Shown one piece after another: positions 18,329 to 28,104 of a DNA stretch of 64,000 nucleotides. The notes beneath the pieces are model-generated. The model ran no database searches and was not told the DNA's origin. It saw only the letters and a list, made by a program, of their open reading frames with translations. The DNA comes from Hormoscilla sp. GM7CHS1pb (GTDB lineage Bacteria; Cyanobacteriota; Cyanobacteriia; Cyanobacteriales; Desertifilaceae), in the NCBI GenBank assembly GCA_014323675.1, contig JACONN010000002.1:2586001-2650000 (forward strand), read 5' to 3'. Position 1 is the stretch's first letter, and every line of letters starts with the position of its first letter. The position numbers and the translations under genes are program-made.

Positions 18329-19246
18329 GTGCCCAAAGCTGGGATAATATATAACGAAATCAAACCAGTAGCTTGTCGGATCGCGAGGGAGTTACAAACT
18401 CAGCTGACATCTTTGGGTTGGGATGTCTGCATAACGACGGGTGTCGGAGGAATTCTTGGCTATTCTCAACCCGATCGCCCGGTGTGCCATACGCCGATAG
18501 AGCAGCTAATTCCCCCAGGTTTCGGCAAGGAGATGGGTTTTGGGGTAGTGCTGGGGGGAGATGGCACGGTGCTGTCGGCTTTTCGTCAGGTGGCCCCCTG
18601 CGACATCCCGCTGCTAACGGTAAATACTGGTCACATGGGTTTCCTGACAGAAACCTATGTCAATCAACTGCCCATCACCATGGAAAAAGTTATGGCAGGT
18701 GATTATGAAATAGAAGAAAGGATGATGCTCACAGTGCGGGTGTTGCGCGGCGAGACCTGCATCTGGGAGGCCCTGTGCCTGAATGAAATGGTGCTGCACC
18801 GGGAACCATTGACCAGTATGTGCCATTTTGAAATCCAGGTGGGACATCATGCACCGGTAGATATGGCGGCAGATGGGGTGATTGTATCGACTCCGACGGG
18901 CTCAACGGCCTATTCTTTGAGCGCGGGAGGAGCAGTGGTCACCCCAGGAGTGCCCGTGCTACAATTGATGCCGATCTGCCCTCATTCTCTAGCCTCCCGG
19001 GCTTTGGTGTTTAGTCAAAACGATCCAGTGAGAATTTTTCCAGTCATTCCTAATCGTCTGGTGATGGTAGTAGATGGGAATGCAGGATGTTATGTTTTGC
19101 CCTCAGATGAGGTGCTAGTAGAGCGATCGCCCTACACAGCTCGCTTCATCCGGTTAAAATCGCCGGAGTTTTTCCGCATTCTCCGAGAAAAATTAGGTTG
19201 GGGTCTGCCCCATATTGCTAAACCAACTTCTGTCGAACTACCCTAA
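18329..19246 (+). CDS. nadK: NAD kinase
   Basis: 305 residues from a GTG, with AAGGAG ten to fifteen bases upstream. Motifs are [14 protein letters not shown] (the GGDG phosphate-donor loop), [18 protein letters not shown] and [20 protein letters not shown]. The enzyme phosphorylates NAD to NADP. Cyanobacteria carry two NAD kinases, and this fits the type close to response-regulator genes. It starts 31 bp after the ycf39-like gene and ends three bases before the next start, so the three are probably one transcript. Confidence 0.95.
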   Translation: MPKAGIIYNEIKPVACRIARELQTQLTSLGWDVCITTGVGGILGYSQPDRPVCHTPIEQLIPPGFGKEMGFGVVLGGDGTVLSAFRQVAPCDIPLLTVNTGHMGFLTETYVNQLPITMEKVMAGDYEIEERMMLTVRVLRGETCIWEALCLNEMVLHREPLTSMCHFEIQVGHHAPVDMAADGVIVSTPTGSTAYSLSAGGAVVTPGVPVLQLMPICPHSLASRALVFSQNDPVRIFPVIPNRLVMVVDGNAGCYVLPSDEVLVERSPYTARFIRLKSPEFFRILREKLGWGLPHIAKPTSVELP

Positions 19247-19249
19247 AGG

Positions 19250-19947
19250 ATGATGAACATTGCCTACCATTCCCATCCCCCCTCGATTTTACTGATTGAA
19301 ACAGATCCTACTCTGGCTGAGGAAATAAGTCGGGATTTAAAAGAATCGGGTTACGATCCAGTGGTGGGCTCTGATGCGATCGCGGGTATGCAACTGGCCC
19401 GAAAACTCCAGCCAGCAGGGATTGTAATCGACCGGATGCTGGCAGGAGATTCGGGGTTAGACCTCTGCCGCCAACTGCGTCAGGCGGGAGATGTGACACC
19501 GATGCTGATTTTGATGGCTCGCGATCGGGTGGACGATCGGGTAGCTTGTCTGGAAGCAGGCGCTGATGACTATTTCCTCAAACCCTATCGCACTTCCGAA
19601 ATTTTAAGGCTGCTGCGCCTTTACTTACAGCCTGACAAGAGTGAGACGGAACAGTTACGCTTTAGCGACCTGGTCCTAGACTTGACTACCCGCAAAGCTA
19701 TCCGCGCTGGACGGGCGCTCGACCTGACTATGAAGGAATTTGAATTGCTCAAATGCTTGATGTCCTCCCCCGCGAGGTATTAACCCGGGAACATATTTTG
19801 GAACAGGTCTGGGGTTACGACTTTTTGGGAGAATCAAATGTGATTGAAGTCTATATCCGCTATTTGCGCCTCAAAATCGAAGACCAGGGGAATCAGCGCT
19901 TGATTCAAACTGTCCGGGGAGTCGGATATGTTTTGCGCGAACCATGA
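19250..19947 (+). pseudogene. OmpR-family response regulator (possibly NblR-like), one frameshift
   Basis: An N-terminal receiver (ILLIETDPTLAEEI, the phosphoacceptor in IVIDRMLAG, the LKPY lysine) is followed by a winged-helix output domain ([14 protein letters not shown], then [18 protein letters not shown] and [11 protein letters not shown]). The frame breaks at the CCCCC run near 19770, and one base restores the usual [17 protein letters not shown] sequence. The receiver lacks the usual Thr/Ser after the fourth strand (LMARD instead of LTARD). NblR, the non-bleaching regulator, is one candidate, since it is found next to nadK in several cyanobacteria. That name is a guess from context. 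Confidence 0.8.
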
Positions 19948-20080
19948 AAGGCGCGAAAATTGTTAATTGAAAATTGAAAATTGTTGGATCTGTTATCCGG
20001 TCTCTGGTTAAATTAGTGTAACCCACATTCTGCACTTCGTTTTGTAATATGGAAGGGAACAGTTTGACCAACTGCGAGCA

Positions 20081-20302
20081 TGAAAACCACCCTTGCACGC
20101 CTCTATCACCCAGGCCCAATCCTGGTTTGCCAATCTCGCAGAACACTTACTCAAGGAGATGGATCTGGTCATCAACGGTGATGGGCACAGTTTCTATACC
20201 GACCTTAAGGGAGTTACCATGGTATGCTTTGGGGGCGATCGGGCTCCAGTGGCCCCAGATGATTGGCAAGAATTTTGGTTATGGGGTATCACCCCTCATT
20301 AG
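20081..20302 (+). pseudogene. Small conserved-looking hypothetical protein, start frameshifted
   Basis: The frame ASITQAQSWFANLAEHLLKE, DLVINGDGHSFYTDL and RAPVAPDDWQEFWLWGI reads like a real compact protein of about 70 residues. An ATG at 20080 (MKTT) is one base out of frame, separated by a CCC run. I do not recognise the family. It lies downstream of the response regulator, about 130 bp away. Confidence 0.4.
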
Positions 20303-20305
20303 CTA

Positions 20306-21210
20306 AAAATCAGATCTACAGGCTACTTACCGGCGATAATTGGTAAACCGGTTTTCATGTTATACTATACCGGTGTAATTTGGGGACCGTGGGTTAATAA
20401 CACCGGCGCTAAAGCAGATTTATGGGAAAATTTGACCGATTTCCTAGACAATATTGTCGTTCAATTGTTATAATACAAGATTAACCGCGTCGCAGAACTC
20501 GGTTTAAGGTCAGCGATACTGCTGCGCCTTCGCCTATAGACCGGCGTCCAGTGTCCGATTTTTTCGATCGCCGCGATCTGCCCGATTATTCTTTGTCCGA
20601 ATGTTAACAAGTATGTTAACATTCGTTACAATACTTAACAAAAGTTAAGGAAAACAGAACCGGCTTACCTGTAGAGTTTGGCAAAATCAGCCTTATTTTC
20701 AACTGGCAGCCTTAAAAACGGAGTGGATGCTATCCGAGGATCATTGTGATGATATATACAATATCCGAGTAAAAATATTTAAATGCCGGAATCGGCTGTC
20801 TCGTGATTGATTAAGCAGTAAGGTATTGTTAGCGAAGGGGTCGATCGTTGTAGATCTCGACAGCGATCCCCGGAACTAAGACGGTGGTGATAGGCTACAG
20901 AGTAGACAGAGCAAGCGTTGTAGTATTTTTGATGGATGGAGCGATCGGGAGGGAGTGCGGATGTGAAAATTTGATTGGGAAGATTCCGAATCAGGTCAGA
21001 GTCTGTTGTAGTAAAGATAAGTCAAAGACGGGGATCAACAACTCTATGTGATCGAGATCTCATTTGAGTCCAAAGGAGATCACTGAAACCCTATAGATAA
21101 GTGATTTACTATTATAACATGAGGCGGACAGATTAAAAACTGGATCCTCCTGGACTGAAAGTCAAGTGGATTATTTAGAAAATAGTTTTGAATACTAGAG
21201 GAAAAAAATC
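20306..21210. other. 900-bp gene-free stretch
   Basis: No supported gene on either strand. It holds a TTAAC-rich segment at 20601-20650 (AACAAGTATGTTAACATTCG and relatives) that could be a promoter region. The last part leads into the DUF2949 gene. Confidence 0.45.
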
Positions 21211-21402
21211 ATGGCACCAGCAAGCTACTCTCGATTAATTGGGTTTTTACAAGAAGAATTGGCAATACCGTTTTCCTCGATCTCCGTGGCGATGAAGCGC
21301 TGCGAGCAAGATCCCGGTCCATTACCGATGGTTCTGTGGCAATATGGTTTGGTGACCCTAGAACAGCTAGATCGAATCTTTGACTGGCTGGAAACCGCCT
21401 GA
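21211..21402 (+). CDS. DUF2949 family protein
   Basis: 63 residues starting MAPASYSRLIGFLQEELAI and ending LEQLDRIFDWLETA, with the conserved PLPMVLWQYGLVTL core. This is a small soluble family confined to cyanobacteria, with no known function. GAGGAAAAAAATC before the ATG serves as a ribosome binding site. A strong terminator follows at 21501. Confidence 0.85.
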   Translation: MAPASYSRLIGFLQEELAIPFSSISVAMKRCEQDPGPLPMVLWQYGLVTLEQLDRIFDWLETA

Positions 21403-21500
21403 AACCTCACCATTACGCTATAGGAGCATATAATATGTTGATGCAGGAGCATCCCCCTCCCCTGAGACAAGGTCTCACCATTCACCACAAAGATGATAAA

Positions 21501-21530
21501 AAAGCGGGTCACTTTCACCCGCTTTTTTAT
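21501..21530. terminator. Bidirectional Rho-independent terminator
   Basis: AAAGCGGGTCACTTTCACCCGCTTTTTTA is a stem of eight pairs with an A tract on one side and a T tract on the other. It can end the DUF2949 transcript and the convergent aminotransferase transcript. Confidence 0.85.
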
Positions 21531-21591
21531 TTTCAACTCATCTTCTACTCATTCGGCAGCGGAAGGTTGTGCCGAATGAGGGAATCCCCGT

Positions 21592-22746
21592 TTAGGATTC
21601 GGCAAAGACTTTAGCAGCTGCCGTCACCCCCGCACCAGGAGTAAAGCTTTCATATCCCAGTTCTTGTAGGGTTGCTTCTATTGCAGCTATGCAGGTGAGT
21701 ATGTCCCGATCGCTGACAAAACCCAAATGGCCGATACGGAATATTTTGCCTTTGAGGTGGTCTTGTCCCCCAGCTAAAGCAATATCAAACTTCTTCTTCA
21801 TCACAGTCCGAATTTCTTCTGCTTCCACCTGGGTCGGTGCCACTGCTGTCGCCGCATTACTGGCCACATCGTCAGCAGCCAACAGCCCTAACCCCAAGGC
21901 TTTCACCGCAGCGCGAGTAGCTTTGGTCAGGCGCAAATGGCGGGCGAAAATATTTTCCAACCCTTCATCCTTTAACATCTTCAGGGCCACTTGCAGGCCG
22001 AAATACAAATTTACTGGTGGCGTAAAGGGGGTGCTATTCTTGGCCGCTGTCTTACGGTATGGACCCAAATCAAAATAGAAGCGGGGCAGTTTCGCCGTCT
22101 CATAGGCTTTCCAAGCTTTGGGACTGACTGCGACAAAACCCAAACCTGGGGGCATCATGTAACCCTTTTGGGAACCGGAACCCACTACGTCCAAACCCCA
22201 CTCATCGACTGGGACGCTCGTAGCCCCTAAACTGGTAACGGCATCTACTATAATTAAGGCTTCACCGTGGGCTTTGACATGGCGATTGATAGTTTCCAAG
22301 TCATTGATTACAGCTGTGGAAGTCTCAGAATGGGTCAGGATCACGGCTTTGATTTCCTTTTCCTTATCCGCTTCTAGCTTCTCCCGGAATTTCTCGGGAT
22401 CCAGGGGTTGGCCCCATTCCGCCGTGATGATTTCCACATTCAGGTTGTATGCTTGGGCTACTTTTCCCCAGCGTTCGCCAAATTTACCGTTGTTTCCTAC
22501 TAGCACCCGATCGCCCGGACTGAGGAAATTAATTATCCCCGCTTCCATGGCCCCCGTGCCACTAGCTGCTAAAGTCAGCACCTCATTCTTGGTTTGGTGC
22601 AGCCATTTGAGACCTTCATTACATTCGCCGATAATCTTGCTAAAATCTCCACTGCGGTGACCGATCGGGTGCTTGGCGATCGCCAGTAGGACCTGTTCGG
22701 GCACCGGCGTCGGGCCGGGAATCATCAGCATCAGCTTGTCGTCCAT
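21592..22746 (-). CDS. Class V aminotransferase (alanine-glyoxylate / serine-pyruvate type)
   Basis: 384 residues, starting MDDKLMLMIPGPTPVPEQV. HRSGDFSKIIGE and AASGTGAMEAGIINFLSPGD form the cofactor pocket, and the Schiff-base lysine is in VVGSGSQKGYMMPPG. This pyridoxal-phosphate family converts glyoxylate to glycine using alanine or serine and is a photorespiratory enzyme in cyanobacteria. Length and motifs are complete. The sequence just upstream has GGAGGAAATCTG as a strong ribosome binding site. Confidence 0.92.
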   Translation of the reverse strand: MDDKLMLMIPGPTPVPEQVLLAIAKHPIGHRSGDFSKIIGECNEGLKWLHQTKNEVLTLAASGTGAMEAGIINFLSPGDRVLVGNNGKFGERWGKVAQAYNLNVEIITAEWGQPLDPEKFREKLEADKEKEIKAVILTHSETSTAVINDLETINRHVKAHGEALIIVDAVTSLGATSVPVDEWGLDVVGSGSQKGYMMPPGLGFVAVSPKAWKAYETAKLPRFYFDLGPYRKTAAKNSTPFTPPVNLYFGLQVALKMLKDEGLENIFARHLRLTKATRAAVKALGLGLLAADDVASNAATAVAPTQVEAEEIRTVMKKKFDIALAGGQDHLKGKIFRIGHLGFVSDRDILTCIAAIEATLQELGYESFTPGAGVTAAAKVFAES

Positions 22747-22898
22747 CAGATTTCCTCCTCGGGGATAACGGGTTTGCTATTATACCACAACATCATATGA
22801 GATAATGCTATCTTAGTGGATGAGGGGATACCGAATATTACCCGCTTTGGGTGATGAGCGATCTATAACCCTATTTAGTATTCAAGGAGTGTTCGGCA

Positions 22899-23525
22899 AT
22901 GGCTTACAGCGATTTTAAAACCCTCAGTCAAGTCAAAGACCGCTTCGATATTAGCATTAATTTGGTTAATCTCTTTCCTCAGATAGATCTAGTTGAACCA
23001 AGCGACCACCTGAAAATAACTCTGAAGCGGAATTGGCAAGTTGCCTTTGATAACGATACAGAAAAAGCCCGTTCTGAGTTGATTATTGCGCCAATGCTAA
23101 TGGAGATAAGAGAGATATTTAATGGCAAAATAAGCTTATTTTCGGGCAGGGATTTTAACGTAGATGCTACTCAAGGACTCAATGGCTATTGTGACTATAT
23201 TTTGAGTGCCTCTGAGTTTACTCTGGAAATAGAAGCCCCGGTGATAACAATTGTGGAAGCCAAAAACGATAGTACAAATGCAGGTTTGGGAAAATGTATT
23301 GCCGAGATGGTAGCAGCACAGAGGTTTAACCAAGCTAGAGACAAAATTACTGAAAGCATCTATGGTGCTGTCACTAATGGCCGTGTCTGGCGCTTTCTCC
23401 AGCTTGACGATCGCACTGTCGCGATCGATCGCGAGGAATTGACGCTCTCCGATGCCGAAGATATAAATATTGCCAAAATTTTAGCAATATTCAGTAACCA
23501 GATAAAGAAACTAAATATTTTTTAA
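22899..23525 (+). CDS. Cyanobacterial PD-(D/E)XK-like hypothetical protein
   Basis: 208 residues beginning MAYSDFKTLSQVKDRFDI. The order of SELIIAPMLMEI (acidic helix), GLNGYCDYIL (Asp) and VITIVEAKND (E-x-K) matches the PD-(D/E)XK nuclease fold. Cyanobacteria carry many such proteins of unknown role. CAAGGAGTG lies 12 bases before the ATG. It stands alone, between the aminotransferase and a Uma2 gene. Confidence 0.75.
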   Translation: MAYSDFKTLSQVKDRFDISINLVNLFPQIDLVEPSDHLKITLKRNWQVAFDNDTEKARSELIIAPMLMEIREIFNGKISLFSGRDFNVDATQGLNGYCDYILSASEFTLEIEAPVITIVEAKNDSTNAGLGKCIAEMVAAQRFNQARDKITESIYGAVTNGRVWRFLQLDDRTVAIDREELTLSDAEDINIAKILAIFSNQIKKLNIF

Positions 23526-23577
23526 TCCTTGTGGTTGTATGTTAATATAAACAAGCAAGATGAAGGAGGCGATCGCC

Positions 23578-24129
23578 ATGTCTGTTTTGACAGTTAAAGA
23601 TTTAGATAATCTCCAAGTAGATTATCCCGAACTGAAGATGGAGTTAGTAAGTGGAGAAATTATTGTTATGAGTCCTTCAGGATTGGAATCAGATGAAGTA
23701 GCAGCAGAAATTGTTGCTCAATTACGCAATTGGGTACGACCTCGTAAGTTAGGCAGGGTAATAGCTTCTAGTGGAGGTTTTCGCTTGCCGAATGCAGATG
23801 GAGATGTGCGGGCACCAGATGCTGCGTTTATCCGTGCAGAAAGATTACCTCGCCCGACAGAAGATTATGCTGAATTGGTGCCCGACCTGATGTTTGAAGT
23901 CAAATCTAAGAGAGACAGCATGAATAAACTTCGTCAGAAGATACAGGAGTTTATAGAGTTGGGAACTGAAGTGGGTGTTTTAGTAGATCCGCGAACTCGG
24001 ACGATGGAAGTTTATCGCCCTAATGCCGAGAAAATAGTGTTGGGAGATGCAGATGTTTTAGAGGTGCCGGAGTTGCTGCCTGGGTGGGAATTATCCGTTG
24101 TTGATGTATGGGCACCCGAGTTTGAATAG
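23578..24129 (+). CDS. Uma2 family endonuclease-like protein
   Basis: 183 residues from the ATG preceded by GAAGGAGGCGATCGCC, where the ribosome binding site is fused to a HIP1 octamer. An upstream in-frame ATG at 23560 is less likely. MELVSGEIIVMSPSG, GDVRAPDAAFIR and PDLMFEVKSKRDSMNKL are the Uma2 (DUF820) landmarks. The fold is PD-(D/E)XK-like, with D-A and E-V-K as putative metal ligands. Uma2 genes are multi-copy in cyanobacteria, and their role is not established. Confidence 0.85.
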   Translation: MSVLTVKDLDNLQVDYPELKMELVSGEIIVMSPSGLESDEVAAEIVAQLRNWVRPRKLGRVIASSGGFRLPNADGDVRAPDAAFIRAERLPRPTEDYAELVPDLMFEVKSKRDSMNKLRQKIQEFIELGTEVGVLVDPRTRTMEVYRPNAEKIVLGDADVLEVPELLPGWELSVVDVWAPEFE

Positions 24130-24342
24130 AAAGATAATGCTGCGGGCAAAAAGTATGCTAAAATGAGGATCGGCGATCGATATTGGTGGTTGGGGGCGGA
24201 TATTCTGTACGAGGGGCGAGAATTTTGCTAAAATAGTCGCAGCGGTGAGCGATCGGGTGGAAGGCGATCGCCTGTAACACCGGTTAAGGCACCAGAGTTG
24301 GACCGGGAATCATCAGTTTGTCGTTAAGTCGTTAATCAGAAT

Positions 24343-24759
24343 ATGCCAAGACCAGATTTATACCATGATGTCGTCAAAGAGGCAATTACTAAAGATGGTT
24401 GGGTGATTACAGATGATCCCTTGGTCATCAGATATAAAGGTTTGCGCTTGTATGCTGACCTTGCTGCCGAAAAACTTATTGCTGCCCAGAAGGGCGAAGG
24501 TAAAATAGTTGTAGAAGTTAAGGTTTTTAGAGGACCATCGCTGATTACAGAATTAGAAAGAGCGGTGGGCCAATATGTAATATATAGGACTATACTTCGG
24601 AGAATAACTTCAGAGTTTAAGTTATATTTAGCCATTGACATAGAAGTCGATAAAGATTTTTTTATACAGCAAGCAATTGAAGATATTGTAGACGATAACC
24701 AGATTAATTTGGTAGTTTTCGATCCCGAATTGGAGGAAATTGTAGAATGGAGAAATTAA
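24343..24759 (+). CDS. xisH: XisH, fdxN-element excision controlling factor
   Basis: 138 residues: MPRPDLYHDVVKEAITKDGW at the start, ADLAAEKLIAAQKGEGKIVV and EVKVFRGPSLITELERAVGQ in the middle. This is the XisH family, with an endonuclease-like fold, first described as controlling excision of the fdxN element in Nostoc/Anabaena heterocysts. It overlaps xisI by 13 bp. No excision element or fdxN lies in the window, so its role here is probably unrelated to fdxN. Confidence 0.92.
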   Translation: MPRPDLYHDVVKEAITKDGWVITDDPLVIRYKGLRLYADLAAEKLIAAQKGEGKIVVEVKVFRGPSLITELERAVGQYVIYRTILRRITSEFKLYLAIDIEVDKDFFIQQAIEDIVDDNQINLVVFDPELEEIVEWRN

Positions 24760-25082
24760 ATAATTACCGAAAAATCCTGCAAAAGATTGTGAGGCACCAT
24801 GCCCAGTATAGCGCCAGTCAAGAACAGATTGAAGCTTTGTCAATCTGCGATGCAACTAATGACAACTATATTTTATTGGATGTAGGATGGGAACGAACTG
24901 GTAGAGTTCACGATATTGCCCTGCACTTGCGGCTCCGGGATGGTAAGATTTGGATAGAGTGGGATGGTATCGAAGAGGGCGTGACTCAAGAATTACTTGA
25001 GTTAGGAGTTCCCAAAGAAGACATTGTTTTAGGTTTTTATCGTCCCCAAAGACGCCAACTGACTGAGTTTGCTGTTAATTAA
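24747..25082 (+). CDS. xisI: XisI protein
   Basis: 111 residues: MEKLNNYRKILQKIVRHHAQ, then DNYILLDVGWERTGRVHDIA and HLRLRDGKIWIEWDGIEEG, and VPKEDIVLGFYRP near the end. All are diagnostic of XisI. The start overlaps the xisH end, so the two are probably coupled, as in the many xisHI pairs of cyanobacterial genomes. Some authors view such pairs as toxin-antitoxin-like, which is not shown here. Confidence 0.92.
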   Translation: MEKLNNYRKILQKIVRHHAQYSASQEQIEALSICDATNDNYILLDVGWERTGRVHDIALHLRLRDGKIWIEWDGIEEGVTQELLELGVPKEDIVLGFYRPQRRQLTEFAVN

Positions 25083-25178
25083 TCTGCGGGGATAAGAAAA
25101 GGATCTTCAGGAATATTGATTTTGGGAAAATTCCTAATTCTGCTTTCAAACAATTTTGTGCCAGAGGAGTAAAGATCT

Positions 25179-25426
25179 ATGAGCTACTTTCGTCCATCTG
25201 TGGATGAGATGACTGACTATAAACCGAGCGATCGCCCCAAACCAGGCACCTCCATCATCAAACTCAACAGTAACGAAAACCCCTATCCCCCTTCTCCTCA
25301 GGCAATGGAAGTTCTCAGAAACTGAGATAGTGAATTGCTACGGCGGTATCCTGATTACTTTGCCAAGGAGTTTTGTCAGAAGGAGTTGGCAAGCTTGTGT
25401 GGAACCTTAAACCACAACACAATATA
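25179..25426 (+). pseudogene. HisC-like aminotransferase, N-terminal fragment
   Basis: MSYFRPSVDEMTDYKP and IIKLNSNENPYPPSPQAMEV are the start of a histidinol-phosphate aminotransferase. A TGA at 25323 replaces a codon after LRN, and the frame continues DSELLRRYPDYFAKEFCQ before turning into unrelated sequence. A ribosome binding site (GAGGAG) survives upstream. Only about one fifth of the gene remains. Confidence 0.8.
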
Positions 25427-25454
25427 ATGCAATTATCCAGCACAGATTAGACTT

Positions 25455-25802
25455 ATGCAGTTCCCCACATCACAAAAGGATAGTCCTTTCTCCTTTGCAG
25501 CAGCTTACGGCCACCCAGGCGACCTCAAGCAAAAGGACCGCACGGGTTCTCGCAAGCAAGTTGGCATTATCGGCGGTGGTATTGCAGGACTCACCAGTGC
25601 CTATGAATTAAGTCAACTCGGTCACGAGGTTACCATTCTCGAAGGGTCCGATCGCCTGGGGGGGCGCATCCATGGTAACGGTAGCTTTACAGACTTACCG
25701 ATGGAAAAATGCTGGTATCCTTCAGATCGTGCTATATTAGCGGACGATCGGGCAGAAAACCCCTTAATCGCTCGTCAAAAATGTATCGCCGGATATTTGT
25801 AG
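25455..25802 (+). pseudogene. Flavin amine oxidase, N-terminal fragment
   Basis: QVGIIGGGIAGLTSAYELSQ is a FAD-binding GxGxxG motif, followed by HEVTILEGSDRLGGRIHG, the GG-doublet typical of monoamine and L-amino-acid oxidases. The frame then leaves the family at about 25700 and stops. The remaining 400 residues expected are absent. It lies between a HisC fragment and an aminotransferase, so several amino-acid genes have been cut together here. Confidence 0.78.
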
Positions 25803-25954
25803 GGAGTTCTGTTCCCCACTCCCTACTCCCTACTATCCCTTGATGTATTGAGAGCTAAGCTGTCGCGCATTTAAATTGTATAGATCCAAATGCTGAAACC
25901 CAAGAATCAATGACTTTCCCCATTTTGAATTTTAAATTTTGAATTTTGAATTGC

Positions 25955-27154
25955 TTAAGCCAGGTTCTCCACTGCTTTTTCCATGTCTTCCCTCCGGCAC
26001 AAAGTGCTTAGGCGTAAGAAACCTTCTCCACTAGCACCAAACAAAGAACCCGGTATGCCAACAATACCTGTTTTGAACAACAGTTGGTTAAAAATTTCCC
26101 AAGAACTCATTCCCTCGGGTCCCTTGACCCATATATAGGGATTATTAGTTCCACCAAAACAAGTCAGTCCAAAAGCGGACAAACCTTCCTTGAGCATTCT
26201 GGCATTTTCCAGGTAATAGTTGACAATTTCTTGACATTCTTGTTGGCCCTGTTGCGACAAAGCAGCAATGCCTCCTTGTTGTGCTAAATTAGAAGCACCC
26301 CAAAACCTGATAGATTGACTAAGTCTAAACATCTCGGTCAACTCTCCTGCTACAGTGCTTTCAAGGGTTAGAGCAACGGGAACCACAGACCAACCTAATC
26401 TCAAGCCGGTGAACCCGGCCATTTTGGAAAAACTGCCAATTTCGATCGCACATTCAGTAGCACCTTCTATTTCATAAATACTTCTAGGAATGTGGGGCTC
26501 GGTAATAAACGCACTATAAACAGCATCAAAAATTATGATAGAATTGTAGCTTCTAGCATAGTCAACAAAGGCTTTGAGTTTTTCTTTTGTGGCCACTGCT
26601 CCTGTGGGATTGTTGGGAAAACAAAGGTAAATTACATCCACCTTTGATTTGGGAAGTTCGGGAATAAAATTATTCTCCTCGTTGCACCCTAGATAGATGA
26701 TTTTACTCCTCCCTGCCAAGAGATTTGCCTCTAAATATGGGGGATATATCGGGTCTTGTAGGGCAATAACATTATCTAGACCAAATAGTCCTTGGATATC
26801 AAAAGTAACTGACTGAGCCCCATCACTGACAAAAATTTCCTCTGGTTGTAAGTAAATTCCACGATGCTTGTAGTGGTTGTTGCAGATAGCCTCTCTTAGC
26901 TTGACATTTCCTTCAAATGCCCCATATCCTGTATAAGTTGACTGATGACCGAGGCGGGCAGCAGCATCAACTAAGGCTTCAACAATTGTTGGAGGTAAGG
27001 GATGATTGGTGTCACCCCACGCCATCATGTATATTTCTTTTTGAGGATAAGAAGATTGATGAACATCAATCTTCTTCATTAGCTTATTCCTGACCATATC
27101 TGCGAAGGTAGAAGAAGCAAACAATTTGCTCAAATTTGTATTTTTTGTAGTCAT
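25955..27154 (-). CDS. LL-diaminopimelate-aminotransferase-like class I/II aminotransferase
   Basis: 399 residues. TYTGYGAFEGNVKLREAICN, EIFVSDGAQSVTFDIQGLFG and ALQDPIYPPYLEANLLAG resemble DapL, and the cofactor lysine is in EIGSFSKMAGFTGLRLGWSV. DapL normally transaminates tetrahydrodipicolinate in lysine synthesis, but this copy lies next to a 2-hydroxyacid dehydrogenase and an ammonia-lyase cluster. It may be a paralogue with a different amino-acid substrate. Start MTTKNTNLSKL lies only 16 bp from the divergent start of the next gene. Confidence 0.85.
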   Translation of the reverse strand: MTTKNTNLSKLFASSTFADMVRNKLMKKIDVHQSSYPQKEIYMMAWGDTNHPLPPTIVEALVDAAARLGHQSTYTGYGAFEGNVKLREAICNNHYKHRGIYLQPEEIFVSDGAQSVTFDIQGLFGLDNVIALQDPIYPPYLEANLLAGRSKIIYLGCNEENNFIPELPKSKVDVIYLCFPNNPTGAVATKEKLKAFVDYARSYNSIIIFDAVYSAFITEPHIPRSIYEIEGATECAIEIGSFSKMAGFTGLRLGWSVVPVALTLESTVAGELTEMFRLSQSIRFWGASNLAQQGGIAALSQQGQQECQEIVNYYLENARMLKEGLSAFGLTCFGGTNNPYIWVKGPEGMSSWEIFNQLLFKTGIVGIPGSLFGASGEGFLRLSTLCRREDMEKAVENLA

Positions 27155-27170
27155 GTTTGGAGTTGTGGTT

Positions 27171-28103
27171 ATGTTTTCAATAGTGATCGTTTATGAAGCT
27201 GAAAATCTCGAACTCTTGATTGCGCAACTTAAGGCAAGTATACTAGATCTCGACGTCCATATATGGCCAAAAGTGGAGAACCCAGAGAAAATAGAAGCAA
27301 TCTTAACATGGAAGCCTCCTCTGGGAATAATGGAAAAATTTCGGAACCTGAAGGTAATTATTTCCCTAGGGGCGGGAGTCGAAGAGATTTTAAGAGACCC
27401 CCATCTTCCCCCAACTGTGCCAATTGTTCGTATTGTTGAGCCAATTGTGACATCAAGAATGACTGAATACATATTGTTAGCTGTTCTTCGTTTTCACAGA
27501 CAAGCATTGGTATATCAAACATTTCAAAAAGCGCGACATTGGGAACCTTTACCTTTACCAGAAACTAGCTCCTGTACTATAGGAATTTTAGGTCTTGGTA
27601 TTCTTGGTACCGATGCTGCTCGGAAACTCAATACTCTTGGTTTTCCTATTCGTGGTTGGAGTCGGACAGCAAAGAACATCGATGGTATAGAGTGTTTTCA
27701 TGGACGAGACCAGTTAGAACTTTGCTTGAGTAAATGTCGAGTGCTGGTGTGCTTACTTCCCTTAACCGTGGCAACAGAAGGGATTCTTAATCGTGAAACA
27801 TTTTCAGCCATGCCTCAAGGAAGTTATTTGATTAATGTTGCACGGGGACAACACTTAGTAGAAACAGATTTATTAGAAGCATTAGATTCCGGTCAACTTT
27901 CAGGCGCTTGTCTGGATGTTTTCTCTAAGGAACCTTTGCCTGAAAATCATCCATTCTGGTTACATCCTCTTATTACAGTAACACCACATGTGGCAACTCA
28001 AACTGATTCTGAGTACTGGACAAAACAGATTGTACATCCTATTCGTTGCCTTCGTGCTGGTCTTCCTTTGCAGAATGTGGTGAATTCTCAACTTGGTTAC
28101 TAG
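27171..28103 (+). CDS. D-2-hydroxyacid dehydrogenase, glyoxylate/hydroxypyruvate reductase A type
   Basis: 310 residues from ATG 27171 (MFSIVIVYEAENLELLIAQL). A longer start at 27126 overlaps the divergent gene and adds only hydrophobic residues. TIGILGLGILGTDAARKL is the NAD(P) Rossmann motif. The catalytic Arg (INVARGQHLV), Glu (DVFSKEPLPENHPFW) and His (VTPHVATQTD) are present. It reduces 2-oxo acids to D-2-hydroxy acids. Beside an aminotransferase, it could convert an amino acid by way of its oxo acid to the hydroxy acid, which is inference. Confidence 0.88.
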   Translation: MFSIVIVYEAENLELLIAQLKASILDLDVHIWPKVENPEKIEAILTWKPPLGIMEKFRNLKVIISLGAGVEEILRDPHLPPTVPIVRIVEPIVTSRMTEYILLAVLRFHRQALVYQTFQKARHWEPLPLPETSSCTIGILGLGILGTDAARKLNTLGFPIRGWSRTAKNIDGIECFHGRDQLELCLSKCRVLVCLLPLTVATEGILNRETFSAMPQGSYLINVARGQHLVETDLLEALDSGQLSGACLDVFSKEPLPENHPFWLHPLITVTPHVATQTDSEYWTKQIVHPIRCLRAGLPLQNVVNSQLGY

Positions 28104-28104
28104 C

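Noticed and set aside
20601..20650. TTAAC-rich segment as an origin or iteron array
   Set aside because: Too few and too irregular copies, and no replication gene nearby. It may only be a promoter region.
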